Below the pieces are notes generated by a model that saw only the letters and a program-made list of their open reading frames with translations, was not told the DNA's origin and did no database searches. Source: Stenogyne calaminthoides (taxonomy: Eukaryota; Streptophyta; Magnoliopsida; Lamiales; Lamiaceae). Taken from it: a DNA stretch of 64,000 bases. The DNA lies in assembly GCA_037126765.1 (NCBI GenBank), contig JBBCBC010000017.1, positions 20,823,916-20,887,915 of the forward strand, given 5' to 3'. The position numbers and the translations under genes were made by a program. This document shows, piece by piece, positions 12,011-24,184 of the stretch (positions are counted from its first letter, which is position 1; each line of letters opens with the position of its first letter).

Positions 12011-12765
12011 AGTTCTTTGATGACAGACAAGTATTTGTTGAAATCGCTAAACCTCGGAAAAATGATTTTAGAAGATATCCAACAACTTTAGGACCCCCAC
12101 AAGAGCAATATATGACTAAAGATGATATTCCATGAGCTGAAATAAGAGTTTGTTTTGTTGATCCTATATGCTATATATATTTAACATTGTTAATTCATTG
12201 CTAATTGAGTTCAATAATTTGGATAGTTTTTTTTACATGATCTAAACTTTTTATGTGATTTTGTTATAGTGCTTCATTTTGGTTTTAAATTTTGACTCAG
12301 AAGCCGATATATTTCATGCATTTTCGGCGACGACTTCAACAATTAACGAAGAGGTTGGAACTTAGGAAAATCTGAGTGTTATATCTTCTTTTCATATTTG
12401 CCTTATTCTACCTTGTGAGATTTTCAATTCTTAAATTTCAAGGGGGTGTTCAAAAGTGATTGTGTTATGAAGAAGTGATTTATATTAGAAGTAAATAGAG
12501 ATATCTATGGATTGTAGAGAGTCTAATTGTAACCCCAGGAACAATATGATATTGTTATGAGATTTCTTCTTGTAAATTCATATTTATAGTCACTTAAATT
12601 TATTTTTAGTCGTGTTGGATATACATAATTTTTCACAAGTTTTTAATTTTGTTTTCGTAGACCAGGCCACCACCACTATCGCCAGTCGAAGTTGGGGACT
12701 CTGCTGCTACTGAAGAGGGTGGTGGAGGAGGAGCGGAGGAAGGACAAAAGTTCTTCTATTTCTAA
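12011..12765 (+). pseudogene. Possible exon remnants of an unidentified gene
   Basis: TTATTTTCCAG before 12012 looks like a splice acceptor. It is followed by an open stretch reading FFDDRQVFVEIAKPR and on through YPTTLGPPQEQY, which ends in a TGA at about 12134. A second acceptor-like TTTGACTCAG precedes 12301. A third (TTCGTAG, 12659) precedes a Pro/Gly/Glu-rich open stretch ending near 12765. The codon texture is more protein-like than the surrounding AT-rich DNA. I do not recognise the family. Decayed exons, or a gene fragment captured by a transposon, would both fit. Confidence 0.28.
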
Positions 12766-13189
12766 AGGCTTTCTAATTAGATTTTACTTGCACAAAGAAG
12801 TATGAGATACATGGAAAAATATGTATAAATATGCATATATTTTATTTTCGTGAGGTTTTATATGATGATTTTTCATAGACATGTATTTATATTGTGTCTT
12901 AATTAGATTAGTGTCATAAATTAGTATTATTATGGGTGTATGTTTTTCCATAAAATATATTTTCTTTTATTCTTAATTTTATTTGTTGCCATGAGCTTCT
13001 CATTCCAAAGGACATGAATATTCATCACTTATAAGGGAATTGAGGCTTCTGGGTTGCGATGAGGAGACACCAATATTGAAAAAATGAAGTTGAATTATTG
13101 TCTATTAAAAAAGTTGGTGTGCGAAATTTGTATTTTGATGGGAACAAGTTGAAGAAGCTTTACTGTCTAGTCAGGTTGGGCTACAAACT
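12766..13189. other. AT-rich spacer
   Basis: No gene or repeat is recognisable between the putative exon remnants and the transposon-type pseudogene. Confidence 0.35.
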
Positions 13190-15018
13190 TTAATACTTGT
13201 AAGAACCCTTCTCCTGTGCATGTTGAATATGAGAATCAAAACCTTACCGCTGATGAAACCTTTGATATTGAAATGGCAAAAGAGGACTCTTCTGATTCAA
13301 ATGGTTTGAAGGAGACAATGAAGTCTGTAAGAATGTGAATAAACAATTTGCACCCAAGAGAGGAAGATGGGGGAAAATGAGAGTATCTCAACAAAACCTT
13401 GGAAGAAAGGTGGATTACTTGGGCAAAAGACAGAAACGTACAGATGGTGGAGCTTCAAACCCAATTGATGTTGCTGATTCAGAACCTGAGAAATCTAATG
13501 ATGATACTCACATGCAATCTCCTGAACCTGCTGCTACTGAAGTGGAGAGTGATGATTCTGAAGATGGGTTAAGCATTGCTGAAATTTTGGCCAAGAGAGA
13601 GGCTACAACAAAGAAGAAGAATGAACCATCGACTGCTGCACAAGATGTTAATGCAACACAAGAGGAAACATAAAATGAAAGTGCAGAGCAATCCTCTGAA
13701 AAAGAAGCTACAAAAGAAACTGACCAATCCTCTAAAGATTCCACCAGAGACGAGGTACCCGAGTATAAATCTGACCCTTGGTGATAAAATTTATCATAAT
13801 AAAAAAACCTGAAGTCTTTAATAAAGTTTAAGGAAAAGGTACGTGTGGATGAAAGAGTGAGTAGGAAGCCTAATTTTGAGGCTATGAATATGATTGGGAT
13901 TTCTGGGAAGTAGATTATTGATGAATGTCCTAGAATATGCCAAATCTTACTTCATTGATTGGATTGCTGAGTTTTATGCTAATCTAAAACCTAGTGCTGG
14001 AAATTATTGTCTTCCAACTGTGCGAAAATTAGGTTCAGAAATAACACTGTTGTGATCAATCCTGATTTGATTAACAAATTCTTGAGGAGTAGACAAGTGT
14101 AAGCAGATAGGGTTGATAATATAAATGAAGTGCTTGTTGTTTTAACTGGTGGGAAATATACTTCATGGACTGTGCAATTTTCTGCTGCAAATATAACCTC
14201 TTTGTACTCATTCTTGCATAAGTTAACAGTTACCAATTGGTTGCCCTCCAAAAACTCCATGATCTTGTGTAAGGAATATGCATTTTTATTGTACAAGATA
14301 GTCCACTTAAATAAGTTTAACTTGGGACATACTATCTTTGACAACATGATGTCATATGATGGTAAGTACACTGTAAAAAAGGGATACTTCCGTATCTAAG
14401 TTTGGTTGCACATTTTCTTGAGAAATTGGAGTTTAACATACCTAGAGGTGGGCAGATCAATGGTTTTGTTGCTAATTTTGGAATTTCTGCTGTTCTACGG
14501 TCTGGGATAGGGTGATTATTTGCCAATGACTGGTCCTGCACATTAGAAACCGATGTTGCCCATTTTGTTGGCAACATTCCATACAACATTACTCATTCCA
14601 ATGGTAAATCAATTGTTGCCTTTTCATAAGACTTTATTATTGATCAGATTGATTCTATTTAGAATCAGATAGATGCTTTGGTGAGGCAATAACTGTTTTG
14701 GAGGAAGTTGTTTTTTTTACTCCAATAGGGGGAGGATCTAATGTTGGGAAACACGATGATGAAGCTGGTTCAAGTGGACATGCAGGAGAAAAGCAAGCTG
14801 AAGATGCTAAATCAGGAACTATGACTGAGACTGTTGGTGCAGAAACTGGTGATGAAACTAAGACTGCTGGTGCAGATGCTGCTAAGGATGATATAGATAA
14901 CAGTGTTGATTATGAAGGACTCCAGACAAAGAGTCAATGTCACCAGAGACTGTTGTCATGCTTGATGAAGTGTATGGAGCAGGCGGATGGTGAAGAGCTT
15001 ATAGATAGGGGGAGTTAG
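13190..15018 (+). pseudogene. Decayed 'putative plant transposon protein' gene
   Basis: Conceptual translation in shifting frames gives, in order: an acidic/basic linker (SEPEKSNDDTHMQSPEP, then SIAEILAKREATTKKK; 13335-13673); an alpha-helical domain with RVDNINEVLVVLTGGKYTSW, then ITSLYSFLHKLTVTNWLPSK and LYKIVHLNKFNLGHTIFD (14100-14399); and a Gly/Thr/Glu-rich tail with GGGSNVGKHDDEAGSSGHAG (14698-15018). This layout matches the plant family usually named 'putative plant transposon protein domain', which sits in retrotransposon-derived loci. Several stops (for example near 13912 and 14101) and frameshifts separate the pieces, so it is not a working gene. The assignment is from memory of the family. 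Confidence 0.65.
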
Positions 15019-16246
15019 TCCAGATTCTTAAAGATGCAACCAAACCACATTTGGCTCAATCTTCCACTTCATTACAACTATGTAATTTACTCTACTTGTA
15101 ATCTCAATTTGTTTGCTTGTTTGTTTACTATTTTTAATTTTATCTGTTGCTATTGGACAAATAGCTTGGTACGTTTAAATTATGTCATTTAAATTTTGTT
15201 TGGTTTTGAACTATGTTTGGCCTAAGCACCTCGGTTTTGTGCTTAGTGATATTCTGAAATTGGTTAAGTGATAATTGTTCTTGAATGACTATTACTTGTT
15301 TCTTTTCCTGACATATTTAGTGATTGATGTTTTTAACATTAGTTGTGTTGTAAGTTTGTTTCACATGTTGAACAACATTCTGAACAATATCAGTAATTTG
15401 CTCTTTCTTCTAACACTAACTCCAATTTGTTAGATATTCTTGTTCTATGTTTCTTACACCGCAGGTTGACAACATGGTAGTTATTGTGCCAAACGGTTGC
15501 CATTGTAAGAGTGAGAGTTGAGAAGAACATGAGAAGTTATTAAAGATCATGAAGTAGTGTGTGGAGACTTTCTAAGCTGTCCAAACCGAGTCTAGTGGAT
15601 AAGACAATGCAGTTGAATTCGAAGCTTATAAATATACACTGCATTAGACATCAAAAAGTGAGAGTGAACGATAAACCAATTGTCTTCTCCAAAATTCGAA
15701 GATAGTATTCAAGACACAATCTATTGAGTGTTTAGTACATCTAAGAGTGTGATGGTCGGTACCATTGATTTGTGTTGGTCGAATGCGTTCCAACATTCCA
15801 ATCAACATTGTGTCTGTGTAACTTGTATGTTAGATCGAATAAGCTCGCTAGTCATACTTATGAAAAGATAGTTTAGGGAAGTGTGTTTTTACACTCTAAC
15901 TTTTTGGATCTTGAAAATGTCCTTATTTTTGTCACTACTCGTTATAGTGAAGTTTTTAGCCATGAGACTCATATAGACTGAATTAAGTCTATACAAAATT
16001 TTGAAATCATTTGCAAAGCGTTTTTAAGTCTTCCGCTGTTATATGTTGTCGTGTATATTGCATAACATTTTTGACAACAATCTGAAAAACAAGCACACAC
16101 ACTTTCAAAGTGTATTTTTAAAACGTGCAACTTTTTTCACTGAAAACGTTCAACTTATTTATATTGAAACATTTATACTTGAAAGAGCGAGAATTAGAGA
16201 AAGAAAATATGTTTGAGATGAAAGGTTTGACATTTTTTTAAATTGT
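15019..16246. other. Non-coding sequence downstream of the transposon-type pseudogene
   Basis: AT-rich and without open frames of note. It may be the 3' part of the same retroelement-derived locus. No LTR boundaries could be set. Confidence 0.35.
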
Positions 16247-16440
16247 CAGGTCTTGTATACACCAAGTGCATGATGCACTCCATAATGTATTTTAGAAACA
16301 TATAATTTGTTGGATTGAAATATACAACTTATTACATAAAAACATGCTAATTGTTTTACGAACACATGATTTGGTGTAAGAAATTGTATGCATAACAAAT
16401 TGTATGTTTTTAAAATCTGTTTATACGGTTCATCTGCCTC
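16247..16440. mobile_element. Fragment of the 'GTGCACC' palindromic MITE family
   Basis: GTCTTGTATACACCAAGTGC, then ATGATGCACTCCATAATGTA and TTTTAGAA, matches the left arm of the element at 27778-28018 over about 50 bp, followed by the same 'caacttatta' type interior. The right terminal repeat is missing or decayed. Confidence 0.45.
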
Positions 16441-18657
16441 TTTCCCTGCAGTACGTAGAATAACCACTCTTTTTTGAATATATAGTTATTTAAAGGATAA
16501 TTTTGACTTTACATATATGTTTGATCAATTTAGGATGGGCCCAGAAGATTCATATATGGGTCTACCTATAAAGTGATTTTACATCAAATGTACGTATTAT
16601 TTGTAATAAAGTGTACGTATTACAGCAATGTCGAGTTTTGACGCCAAAGAATTGAATTCCACATTTCGTGTACATTCCACAAAATTATACTAGTAACAAA
16701 AGATAAAATGGATCAGATGATATTCTGAAGTCTGTATCCTCCAATCAATAATGGACTTTTTTTTAAAAAAATAAAGTAAAATAACGAGGAGAGTGTAAAT
16801 TAATTAATCAGCAGTGCAGCTTTGAACACCATTCGGCGAGGAATTGTTTGACAATATCATCGACGAGAAAACTGTAGGCTTTTTCAGTGGGATGAAAACT
16901 GTCCCAAAAAACATGGTCTTCAACGTTGGGACATGTATATCCAGCTAATTCGCAAACATACGTTGCTTCTATATTCCCTGTTCCACAGCATCCCTTATCT
17001 ACAACCTTGAATCCTGTCAGATTAACAAATTTTTACCAACATTATGGAAATATCATTATCCCCATAACAATATGTATCAAGGACAAAAAATTATGCACAC
17101 CAATTGTACCGTGTAATTGGTGAGATTTTAATCCAATTTTGACTCATTTGAAAAAAATAAAATAGAATGAAGAGTATTAGTTCATATAAATAAAAGTATT
17201 AGTTTGAAAGCTGAACACTATTAGTATTTTCTTTGAGTCAATGTTTGGTGAAACTTGTTTATAGTATAAAATTAATATAATTACACTTATAAATTAATAC
17301 CACAACATTTGTCATTCGATACCATTACATTATAATATTTAATTATGTGTGTGTAAATGTCATGATATAATTAAGTGGTGTTTTGAAACACTACTTGCAC
17401 TAAAAAAAACTTATTTTTTGAAAAAGTTTTGTCTCACCAACTTAAAAAAAATATGTTTCTAACTGTAGCAACTGTGGTTCAAAACATGCACTTAATTTAT
17501 AAAAGTAATTGTATTAAGAAATGAATTTATGGTATTAGTATGAATTCTGTTTCATGCAAAGAACAAGTAATTTCACAAAAGCTTTTGTCTCTCTCAATAT
17601 ATAAATTGCTTTAGTAAAAAAGAAAAAAGAACTACTTGGTTGAAAGTTTATGAATCAAAATTGGGTCAAAATTGCACCGAAGTGTTACACTATATCAAAA
17701 CCATCAAGGGTATAGTATAGTTAACATACTATATTTGGAGGGGTTGTTAACGATATCCATAGGAAGAGTGAAAATGTCTATGTAGATAATGAGTGCATCA
17801 TCGAATTGATTGTTGAGGGAAATCAATTGAGCTTCTAAGTTGTGATTGAACAATTGTGCAGCTTCATTGTATTCATCCACGCAATTTCTTTCAACTCCAC
17901 CCATCAATGTTCTCTGCGATGGAAGACATCCCACGGGTGGCAATCCAGTCACACCAATTCTACGGGCCCCGAGACCGTACAACGCCTTCATTTTCCACAT
18001 CATCCAACCATATTGATTGATCAAATTAGGAGACGTGTAGCATTAAAAAATGTAGTATAACACTAATAGTACTGTGCAACTAGTTCACAATTAATATTGT
18101 TAAATGAATATAAGTAATAATGTTTAGTTAAAACAATTAATATTGATAAACTAATCTCATTTTAAAAATGGGTAGGTTTTCTGTGAAAAAGATTAATCTA
18201 AACTATCTTTTTAGAGTTTATTATTTCAAAAATGTTTATTTTGTTTGTTGTTCATTTCAAAATCACATAATTGATTAACACTAACACTTGGTATGCACAA
18301 CAGTGATACTTGAAAAAAGAGTTCATGCTTCACACAGAGTTTTTTACCTTTAAATATAAACTTGAGTTGTACGAATAAATGGTGCATAAAGTTATTAATT
18401 ACGAAATTATTGGACGCACCGAAACTAACGACTAACCCCACATGCGAGATGTCCCATTCTTAAATTACTTCAAGTTAAGTCCACTTAACTTCAAATTAAG
18501 TTTTCACAGACGGAACCACTTTTTTGGTTGGTACCATTAGTACCAATCAATTCACTTCAACACATTTATAACGATCTTTACATAACCAACGAGGATTCCC
18601 GACAAGTTGTAAGTGGTTTGTTATTTTAGCTTTGTAAGCACTTTTGGAATTAGAGTA

Positions 18658-18797
18658 CTCCTTGCACTCTGTGAATGAATTTCATTTTTACTCCTTAAAA
18701 AAAAAGCCAACGAGAATTCTGTTTGATACTAATAAATAATTCATACATTGATATTGTGTTTACAGTTATAATGTTCAAACAAGTGCGGAGGAGGGAG
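18658..18797. mobile_element. Degenerate Stowaway-like MITE in GDSL intron 3
   Basis: CTCCTTGCACTCTGTGAATG at the left and ...GTGCGGAGGAGGGAG at the right are both next to TA and resemble decayed Stowaway ends. The inner arms match poorly. Confidence 0.35.
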
Positions 18798-19290
18798 TAA
18801 CATATTAACTCAAGATAAAGTAATAGTATGTACCTGTACGAAGCTAGAAGTTTGGGTTACAAGTAGATTAACATAAGAAGGAACATCATAGTGAGGCTTT
18901 CTGAAAGGTGTAATAAAGTAGGTGTTGGTCATATCGTTGCTTCCAGCTGCCACTGCTATTACACTCTGCCTCACTATTTCTGACGTTTTTTCCTCTCCAA
19001 CAATGCCTTTCACCTTTGTTATGTATTCTTTGAACATCTCTAATTGATCCGGTAACGACAACACTGTCTGTATTCATCACAACATGAAATATAGATTCAC
19101 TAATTGATTAATTCAAAAAATGGACAAAAATGTCCTTTATTCATGGTTCAAATCTTTTTTTGCCCTACCAAAAATCTTTTTTTACAAGTTTTTTATCAAG
19201 ACTATATATGACAAAAAAAAGTTTTAACTATGAATATAGGGCGAAAAAGAGTTTGTCCTAATTAATTTCTTATAATAATTTGATGAGTAT

Positions 19291-20476
19291 GTCTCATGTG
19301 CATCCAGGTGCACCGATGCAACTTGTTATACTGAAAGGTTCAACTTGTTTACACTGAATCATGCAACTATTTTTTCATATTAATAGTTGCACGGTTCAGT
19401 GTAAATAAGTTGCATCTTTTAATATAATAAATTGCAAGTTTTACGCAACACATAAAATAAACGACAATAAACCAAAAAACGAACTGAGTCAAGGAAATCC
19501 TTTTCCCCGCAAGACAAAATACGCCCTGGATAGTGCTCACAGGATCGTGCGTAATTGTCCCAAAAGGTAAAACGGTTCACAATATTAAATCAGTAGCACC
19601 ACTGAAATAATACTATCGACGAACATAATCGGAGTATGAGCAAAGAGATGGGAAGAACGTATGTATGCAGAATTGCAGAAGTCATTTTCATAGGGTTGAG
19701 AAAAAAATGACTGAAAAGAATTCTGAATGGTCAATATATAGACGGAACCAACTCAAGGGGAGTTGATGAAATAGTGGGAAGCCCACGAACTCCGTGGCCG
19801 GTTATGACCGCACGAATTCAGTGGGGCGGTTTTGACCGCTTGAGACCGTCTAGGTTCGTTGAACCTATGATTCTAATTCAAATTTTGAATCCTGAATAAG
19901 CTTGACTCCGCGCACGGATAAGTCATGACTCCTGGGCCGACCAAAATCCGGATTGGCCACCCAATTCATTGAGTCCAAAAATTAATTGGTCCATTTAGAG
20001 TTTTTGGGTCTCCAAAAAGATAGATGGACCCCAAAGCCCAATTGCCAAGAACCACGAACCCGAACCCGAGCCTGGGCGAGGCGCGCGTGCATGTGGTTCA
20101 TGGTTAGATTCCCCATGCACCATTTTGGAGAACATGACCATAAGTTTATATTTATACTAGGAAACTTTCCTTCTAGTTTCCAATGTGGGATGAATGGGAA
20201 ATACTATACTTGGTCAACACTCACCCACCAAATACTCTCTCACTGTCTCATCTTCTTTAATTAATTTCTCACTCAGCGAAATTCAATTTTGAGATATTAA
20301 ATATACCACGATCATCTACTCCGCGAGTAGAACGATCTCGTCACGTTTAATTTATAAAAAAATCAACGTTTTAATTCCTCAATAATTTGGTCAACCTTGA
20401 GGGCTTGAACACTTTCAAAACCAAATTTCCAACAGTAATATACACAATGAGTGCACCTGGATTCATACCAGACTCA
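19291..20476. mobile_element. 'GTGCACC' palindromic MITE in GDSL intron 2, interrupted by a solo LTR
   Basis: The left end GTCTCATGTGCATCCAGGTG (then CACC) is answered by the right end GTGCACCTGGATTCATACCA (then GAC). The inner motif ATACACAATGAGTGCAC matches ATACACTATGAGTGCAC of the intact copy at 27778-28018. Removing the 879-bp solo LTR and one TSD leaves about 300 bp, close to the family size. A small internal hairpin (AGTTGCACGGTTCAGTG / CACTGAATCATGCAACT) lies at 19352-19405. Confidence 0.65.
19556..20434. mobile_element. Solo LTR (879 bp), TSD GTAAT, nested in the MITE
   Basis: The segment begins TGTCCCAAAAG and ends TTTCCAACA, and is flanked by GTAAT on both sides (19551-19555 and 20435-20439). 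It is much richer in G+C than the intron around it. No internal retrotransposon domain is present, so it is a single LTR left by unequal recombination. The superfamily cannot be told from the LTR alone. Confidence 0.6.
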
Positions 20477-21101
20477 ACCTAATTTGAAATAATATAAATT
20501 TTTTGAAAAAATGTTATGTACCGAGAGCTGAGATGTTAAAGGGTCCCACCCAGCACCGCCAGATGCAAAATTAACCCCAGTTAAGAGATCTTCATCTTGC
20601 AAAGATGGATCAAGATATGGTGGTAAAACCGGTTTAATTACCAAATTTTCAGCTGCAACATATAAAAATAATAATAATTAGAAAAAGGAGAAAAAGGTTT
20701 TTAGTCCTATAAATTACTCATATTTTATTTCAATTATGTTGACCTTCTACTAATTGAAAAAAAAAATCAACATTTTAATTCGGTAACCGATTATAAAAGG
20801 TGAAACATCTAGTTAGAAAATCAGACTCTGTCAAGTCAACATCAACCAAATGTTTCATTTCTTACCGTAGGCTATTGAACTAAAATGTACAAAATTAGAA
20901 GTTATAACTGGACTAGTTATAATTCATGAAAGTCGATAGGATTAAAATCGAAATAAGAATAACTTACTAAACTTAAAAAACCTATTTTTCCTAAAAAATG
21001 ATACAATAACGACAAATGAATATATACAAAGTGTTTGCATTCTGATCTCATGTAAGACGGTGTCATATATACATGTACGTACCAATAAAGTCGGCTGGAA
21101 C

Positions 21102-21630
21102 CAGGGACGGACCCAGAAATTTTACCGAGGGGGGCCCAATTTATAACATAGTGTAGCTAAATGCACTTTAGAATTTTTATATATTTTCGAAAATTATTTG
21201 GACTAAACATCTTTATATTAACAGAGTCGAATACATTTATATGTATATTGAAAATGTGAATTATACATATTCTTTCTCTATTTTGTTACCCCTCTCTCAC
21301 CTAAAAATCAACATTTTATTTATAGAGTGTTGATTTTTACAAGGATTAGTAATAGTGGTGTACAGTGAACATGATGCACATAATACTTTGTTTAAAGGAG
21401 ACAGACATTCGTATGAGATAGTTTTATACATGATATAGGGTATAATCTATAACACAAATAATACTCATTCTTCCAAAATATTAGAGCGTTAATACACAAT
21501 TTATGCTTCGCCTTACTATGAGACTGTCTCATACAGGTGTGTCTTAATTATAAGTATATATATATAAGAAATTCAAGTGGGGTCAGGGGAGCCCAGTGAC
21601 CCCCCTCGCTCCAAGGTAGGTCCGTCGGTG
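21102..21630. mobile_element. Non-autonomous hAT-like element (529 bp) in GDSL exon 1, TSD GCTGGAAC
   Basis: The ends CAGGGACGGACC and (reverse complement) CACCGACGGACC are short terminal inverted repeats of hAT style. The element is flanked by a perfect 8-bp duplication, GCTGGAAC, at 21094-21101 and 21631-21638; 8 bp is the hAT target size. Taking out the element plus one duplication joins the exon in frame (274 nt, matching the phase of the next exon). No transposase is encoded. Confidence 0.88.
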
Positions 21631-22046
21631 GCTGGAACTTTTCCGTTGCAAAATCTCCCGGTCGGTTTTCCTCCCATAAAATTTTGACCGTAAGGGGGGA
21701 AATTCCCCTTTGCAATAGTATTGATGTAATTATTATTTCCAGTATCAACAATTGAATCTCAAAACGCTATAACTGCTGGTACTGTTATGTTCTGTGGTAG
21801 AGAAATGGCTGCTTCAACAATAAATGTCTGAAATGAAACACCATAACAGAAAAGGAGAAATGATAGTTTGAAAAGACTTATAATAAACTGCATTTCTGTG
21901 CTACGTCTGGTTAATTTGGAGAAAAAATAAATTAGAAGTTAGTCTTTATGATGATATATATTAATTTTCTCTCAATTCATTGCGTTGGGTATGTCAGTAT
22001 GTGTCTCTCCATCCTTTCTGACACACTTCATCAAATTTGTTTATTA

Positions 22047-22529
22047 CTCCGTCCGTTTGCACAGAGAATAGTTATATTTAAAATTTAATTAACACCAACT
22101 AATAAAATACTCATTTCATTTTTTATCCGTCCCATTATAAATTTTTTATTTTCTATTTTTTTTATCGGTAAAAGGTAATTTTATTACTGTTGGTATAAAA
22201 AATGTCCAACCTAAAAATTTACAAAGTTTCAAATATTTAACAATTTTCTAGAATTTACAAACCAATCTTTAAGTGTTCGGGTGCCAATAATTTGAAATTT
22301 TAACGTAAACCAGCTCCAAAATGAAAAAAAGTAACTCCACTATCTATAATTGTTATTCTTATTTTTTACATAATATTACAAAAAATGTCACTCACTACTC
22401 CACTCATTACTTCACATACATTTTTCATCTCTTTCAATACCCAAAATTATCCTTCAATTTTATATGTTATTATTATTCTTTAATTAAACCACCCAAAATA
22501 ATGGAATACTTATATCGAGACGGAGGGAG
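22047..22529. mobile_element. Stowaway-type MITE, ~480 bp, possibly compound
   Basis: CTCCGTCCGTTTGCACAGAG at the left and ...ATATCGAGACGGAGGGAG at the right are inverted ends flanked by TA. A second end-like 'ATCCGTCCCATTATAA' at about 22124 suggests one Stowaway inserted in another. Nothing coding is seen. Confidence 0.65.
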
Positions 22530-22616
22530 TACAATTTATTATGCGGGATATATAAAGTTCTTGATATATATACGTATGCATGTATTGAATAAAAATAATA
22601 ATTGCAAAACAACATT

Positions 22617-22974
22617 AAGGCCTGTTTGGCTAAACTTATTTTAAACATCTTATAAAATCTAACATCTTTTATGTTGTTTTAAGAGTTTGTAAGATGTAAT
22701 TTTTAAATAGCTTATAAGTTATTAAAGTGTTTTGATTAATAAAACTTACAAGTTCTTTAATAATTTAAAAATAATTATTTTTTATTTCTGTATATTGAGA
22801 TGTCTGAGACGGGTTTGGGCCGGGCTGGGTCTGGGACGGGGCCGATTTGGGTTGGGATGATGGGATGGGGTAGAGTTTATACAACTTTTGTAAAATAAAT
22901 TGGGATGTCCCAACTTATTTTTTTGGAGATCATAAGTTATTTTAAAGAGTTTATAAGTTGTGTCAAATTGACTC
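22617..22974. mobile_element. Harbinger/Tourist-like MITE related to that at 5548
   Basis: The left end AGGCCTGTTTGGCTAAACTT and the subterminal 'cttataagttattaaagtgttt' words match the 770-bp element. The left flank is TTA and the right flank TAA. The centre has a short G-rich stretch (22800-22865). The right end is eroded. Confidence 0.65.
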
Positions 22975-23068
22975 TAAATAAAAAGTTTTTCAATGCATGT
23001 ACACAATTATAATATAAATAAGTTAGAACAAATAAAAAAGAAATTTGTGATTAATTTTGTGGGATGGA

Positions 23069-23166
23069 GGAAATATTATATATTGTACTGTATATATATG
23101 AATTAATGATTGAGTGGTTGGAAATAATATATATTGTACTGTATATGAATTAATGACTGGGTGGTT
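23069..23166. repeat. Two-copy tandem repeat (~50 bp)
   Basis: 'GAAATAATATATATTGTACTGTATATGAATTAATGA' is present twice in near-identical form (23069-23119 and 23120-23166). Confidence 0.7.
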
Positions 23167-23358
23167 TTTGTGAAATTCCAAATCAACCAATCTTGTGTTC
23201 AAATTTGAGAAGAAAATGAAAGAACGAATAAACAAGTATTTATTTACTTCTACGTAGCTGAAGGGATTGTTTTCTTACCATGGAATGGTAGAAACATATA
23301 TTTATGAATATCTTTTATTGAAAAAACAAGAAAACATATTTATGAATGATATGATATA

Positions 23359-23598
23359 CTATCTCCGTCCCGGTATAAAGTGCATTTGTTACTGTTTACT
23401 CGTGTTTTAACGAACGGGTTTTTAGGTAGTATTTAAAATGATAAAATAATCTTTATGAAGACATATAATAGAGGAGATGTAGATTTATCATATCCTACTT
23501 AAAAATCACTTTATCATTTTAAATATTAATAAACAATTCACTCGTTAAAATTCGATAAATAAAAAAGTGATGTGCACATTATCATGGGACGGGGAGAG
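23359..23598. mobile_element. Stowaway MITE
   Basis: CTATCTCCGTCCC at the left and GGGACGGGGAGAG at the right, flanked by TA, with palindromic arms ('AATGATAAAATAATC' / 'CACTTTATCATTTT'). It shares arm sequence with the copies at 1117 and 24053. Confidence 0.82.
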
Positions 23599-24052
23599 TA
23601 TAATGCTTTCATCGATTAAAAAATTGTAACTTGATTTGAATTATAATATTTCTGATTAGTTAATAAATTTTAATTCGTCACATATGACAGACACTCACCA
23701 AAGAATGTCTTCTTGTTTAGTTTTTTCTCAACTTCAACACTGAGTTTGGTAATAAACTATAGCTAACTTAATTGATTTCTATACAAATGTCATGTTAGAA
23801 TCATTCCATATTAAAGTAGCACATTCTCTATTACATAAGTCTGGAACAAGTTATGATCAGAATGTTAATTATAATGTCGGCAGCTGAATTTTTGGTATTG
23901 GATATGGTTATAGATTGTGATCAAATTTAACTCAATTTTATTATTGAAATTGAATATGCCTATCTAATTTTGAGCTACCAAGAAATGAATCCGGCTTGCT
24001 GGCACAAAATTGATGTATATTGATTTTTTTATAAAGCTGGACTCAGTATATA

Positions 24053-24180
24053 CTATTCCCTCCATCATGTTTTAGATTGTTCATTCAACTCGTGTTTTAG
24101 CGAGCGAGTTGTTTAGTAATATTTAAAATGATAAAAAGATTTTTAAGATGGGGTATAATAGTCATACCCCTCATTTATCC
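24053..24180. mobile_element. Truncated Stowaway MITE
   Basis: It has the left end ATTCCCTCCATCATG and the arm 'CGTGTTTTAGCGAGCGAGTT' of the same family, with the apex near 24165. The right arm is missing and other sequence follows from about 24185. Confidence 0.6.
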
Positions 24181-24184
24181 TACT

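Larger units (their letters stand above)
16808..21893 (-). pseudogene. GDSL esterase/lipase (EXL-like, SGNH hydrolase), doubly disrupted
   Basis: GDSL lipases are secreted SGNH hydrolases. Five exons can be drawn: 21893-21631 plus 21093-21083, 20652-20522, 19067-18834, 17985-17730 and 17013-16808. All introns are GT-AG, and together they make a 366-residue frame, the usual family size. A signal peptide (MQFIISLFKLSFLLFCYGVS) precedes block I. Block II is FASGGAGWDPLTS, block III is AAGSNDM and block V is WDSFHPTEKAY, so the Ser, Gly, Asn and Asp/His positions are kept. Block I reads AVIAF-stop-DSIVDTGNNN because the Gly codon is TGA (21761-21759). A hAT-like element splits exon 1 at KVPA/DFI. 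The exon 4 acceptor (AATGAAG|GCG) lacks a pyrimidine tract. Nonfunctional as assembled; the family call is firm. Confidence 0.9.
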
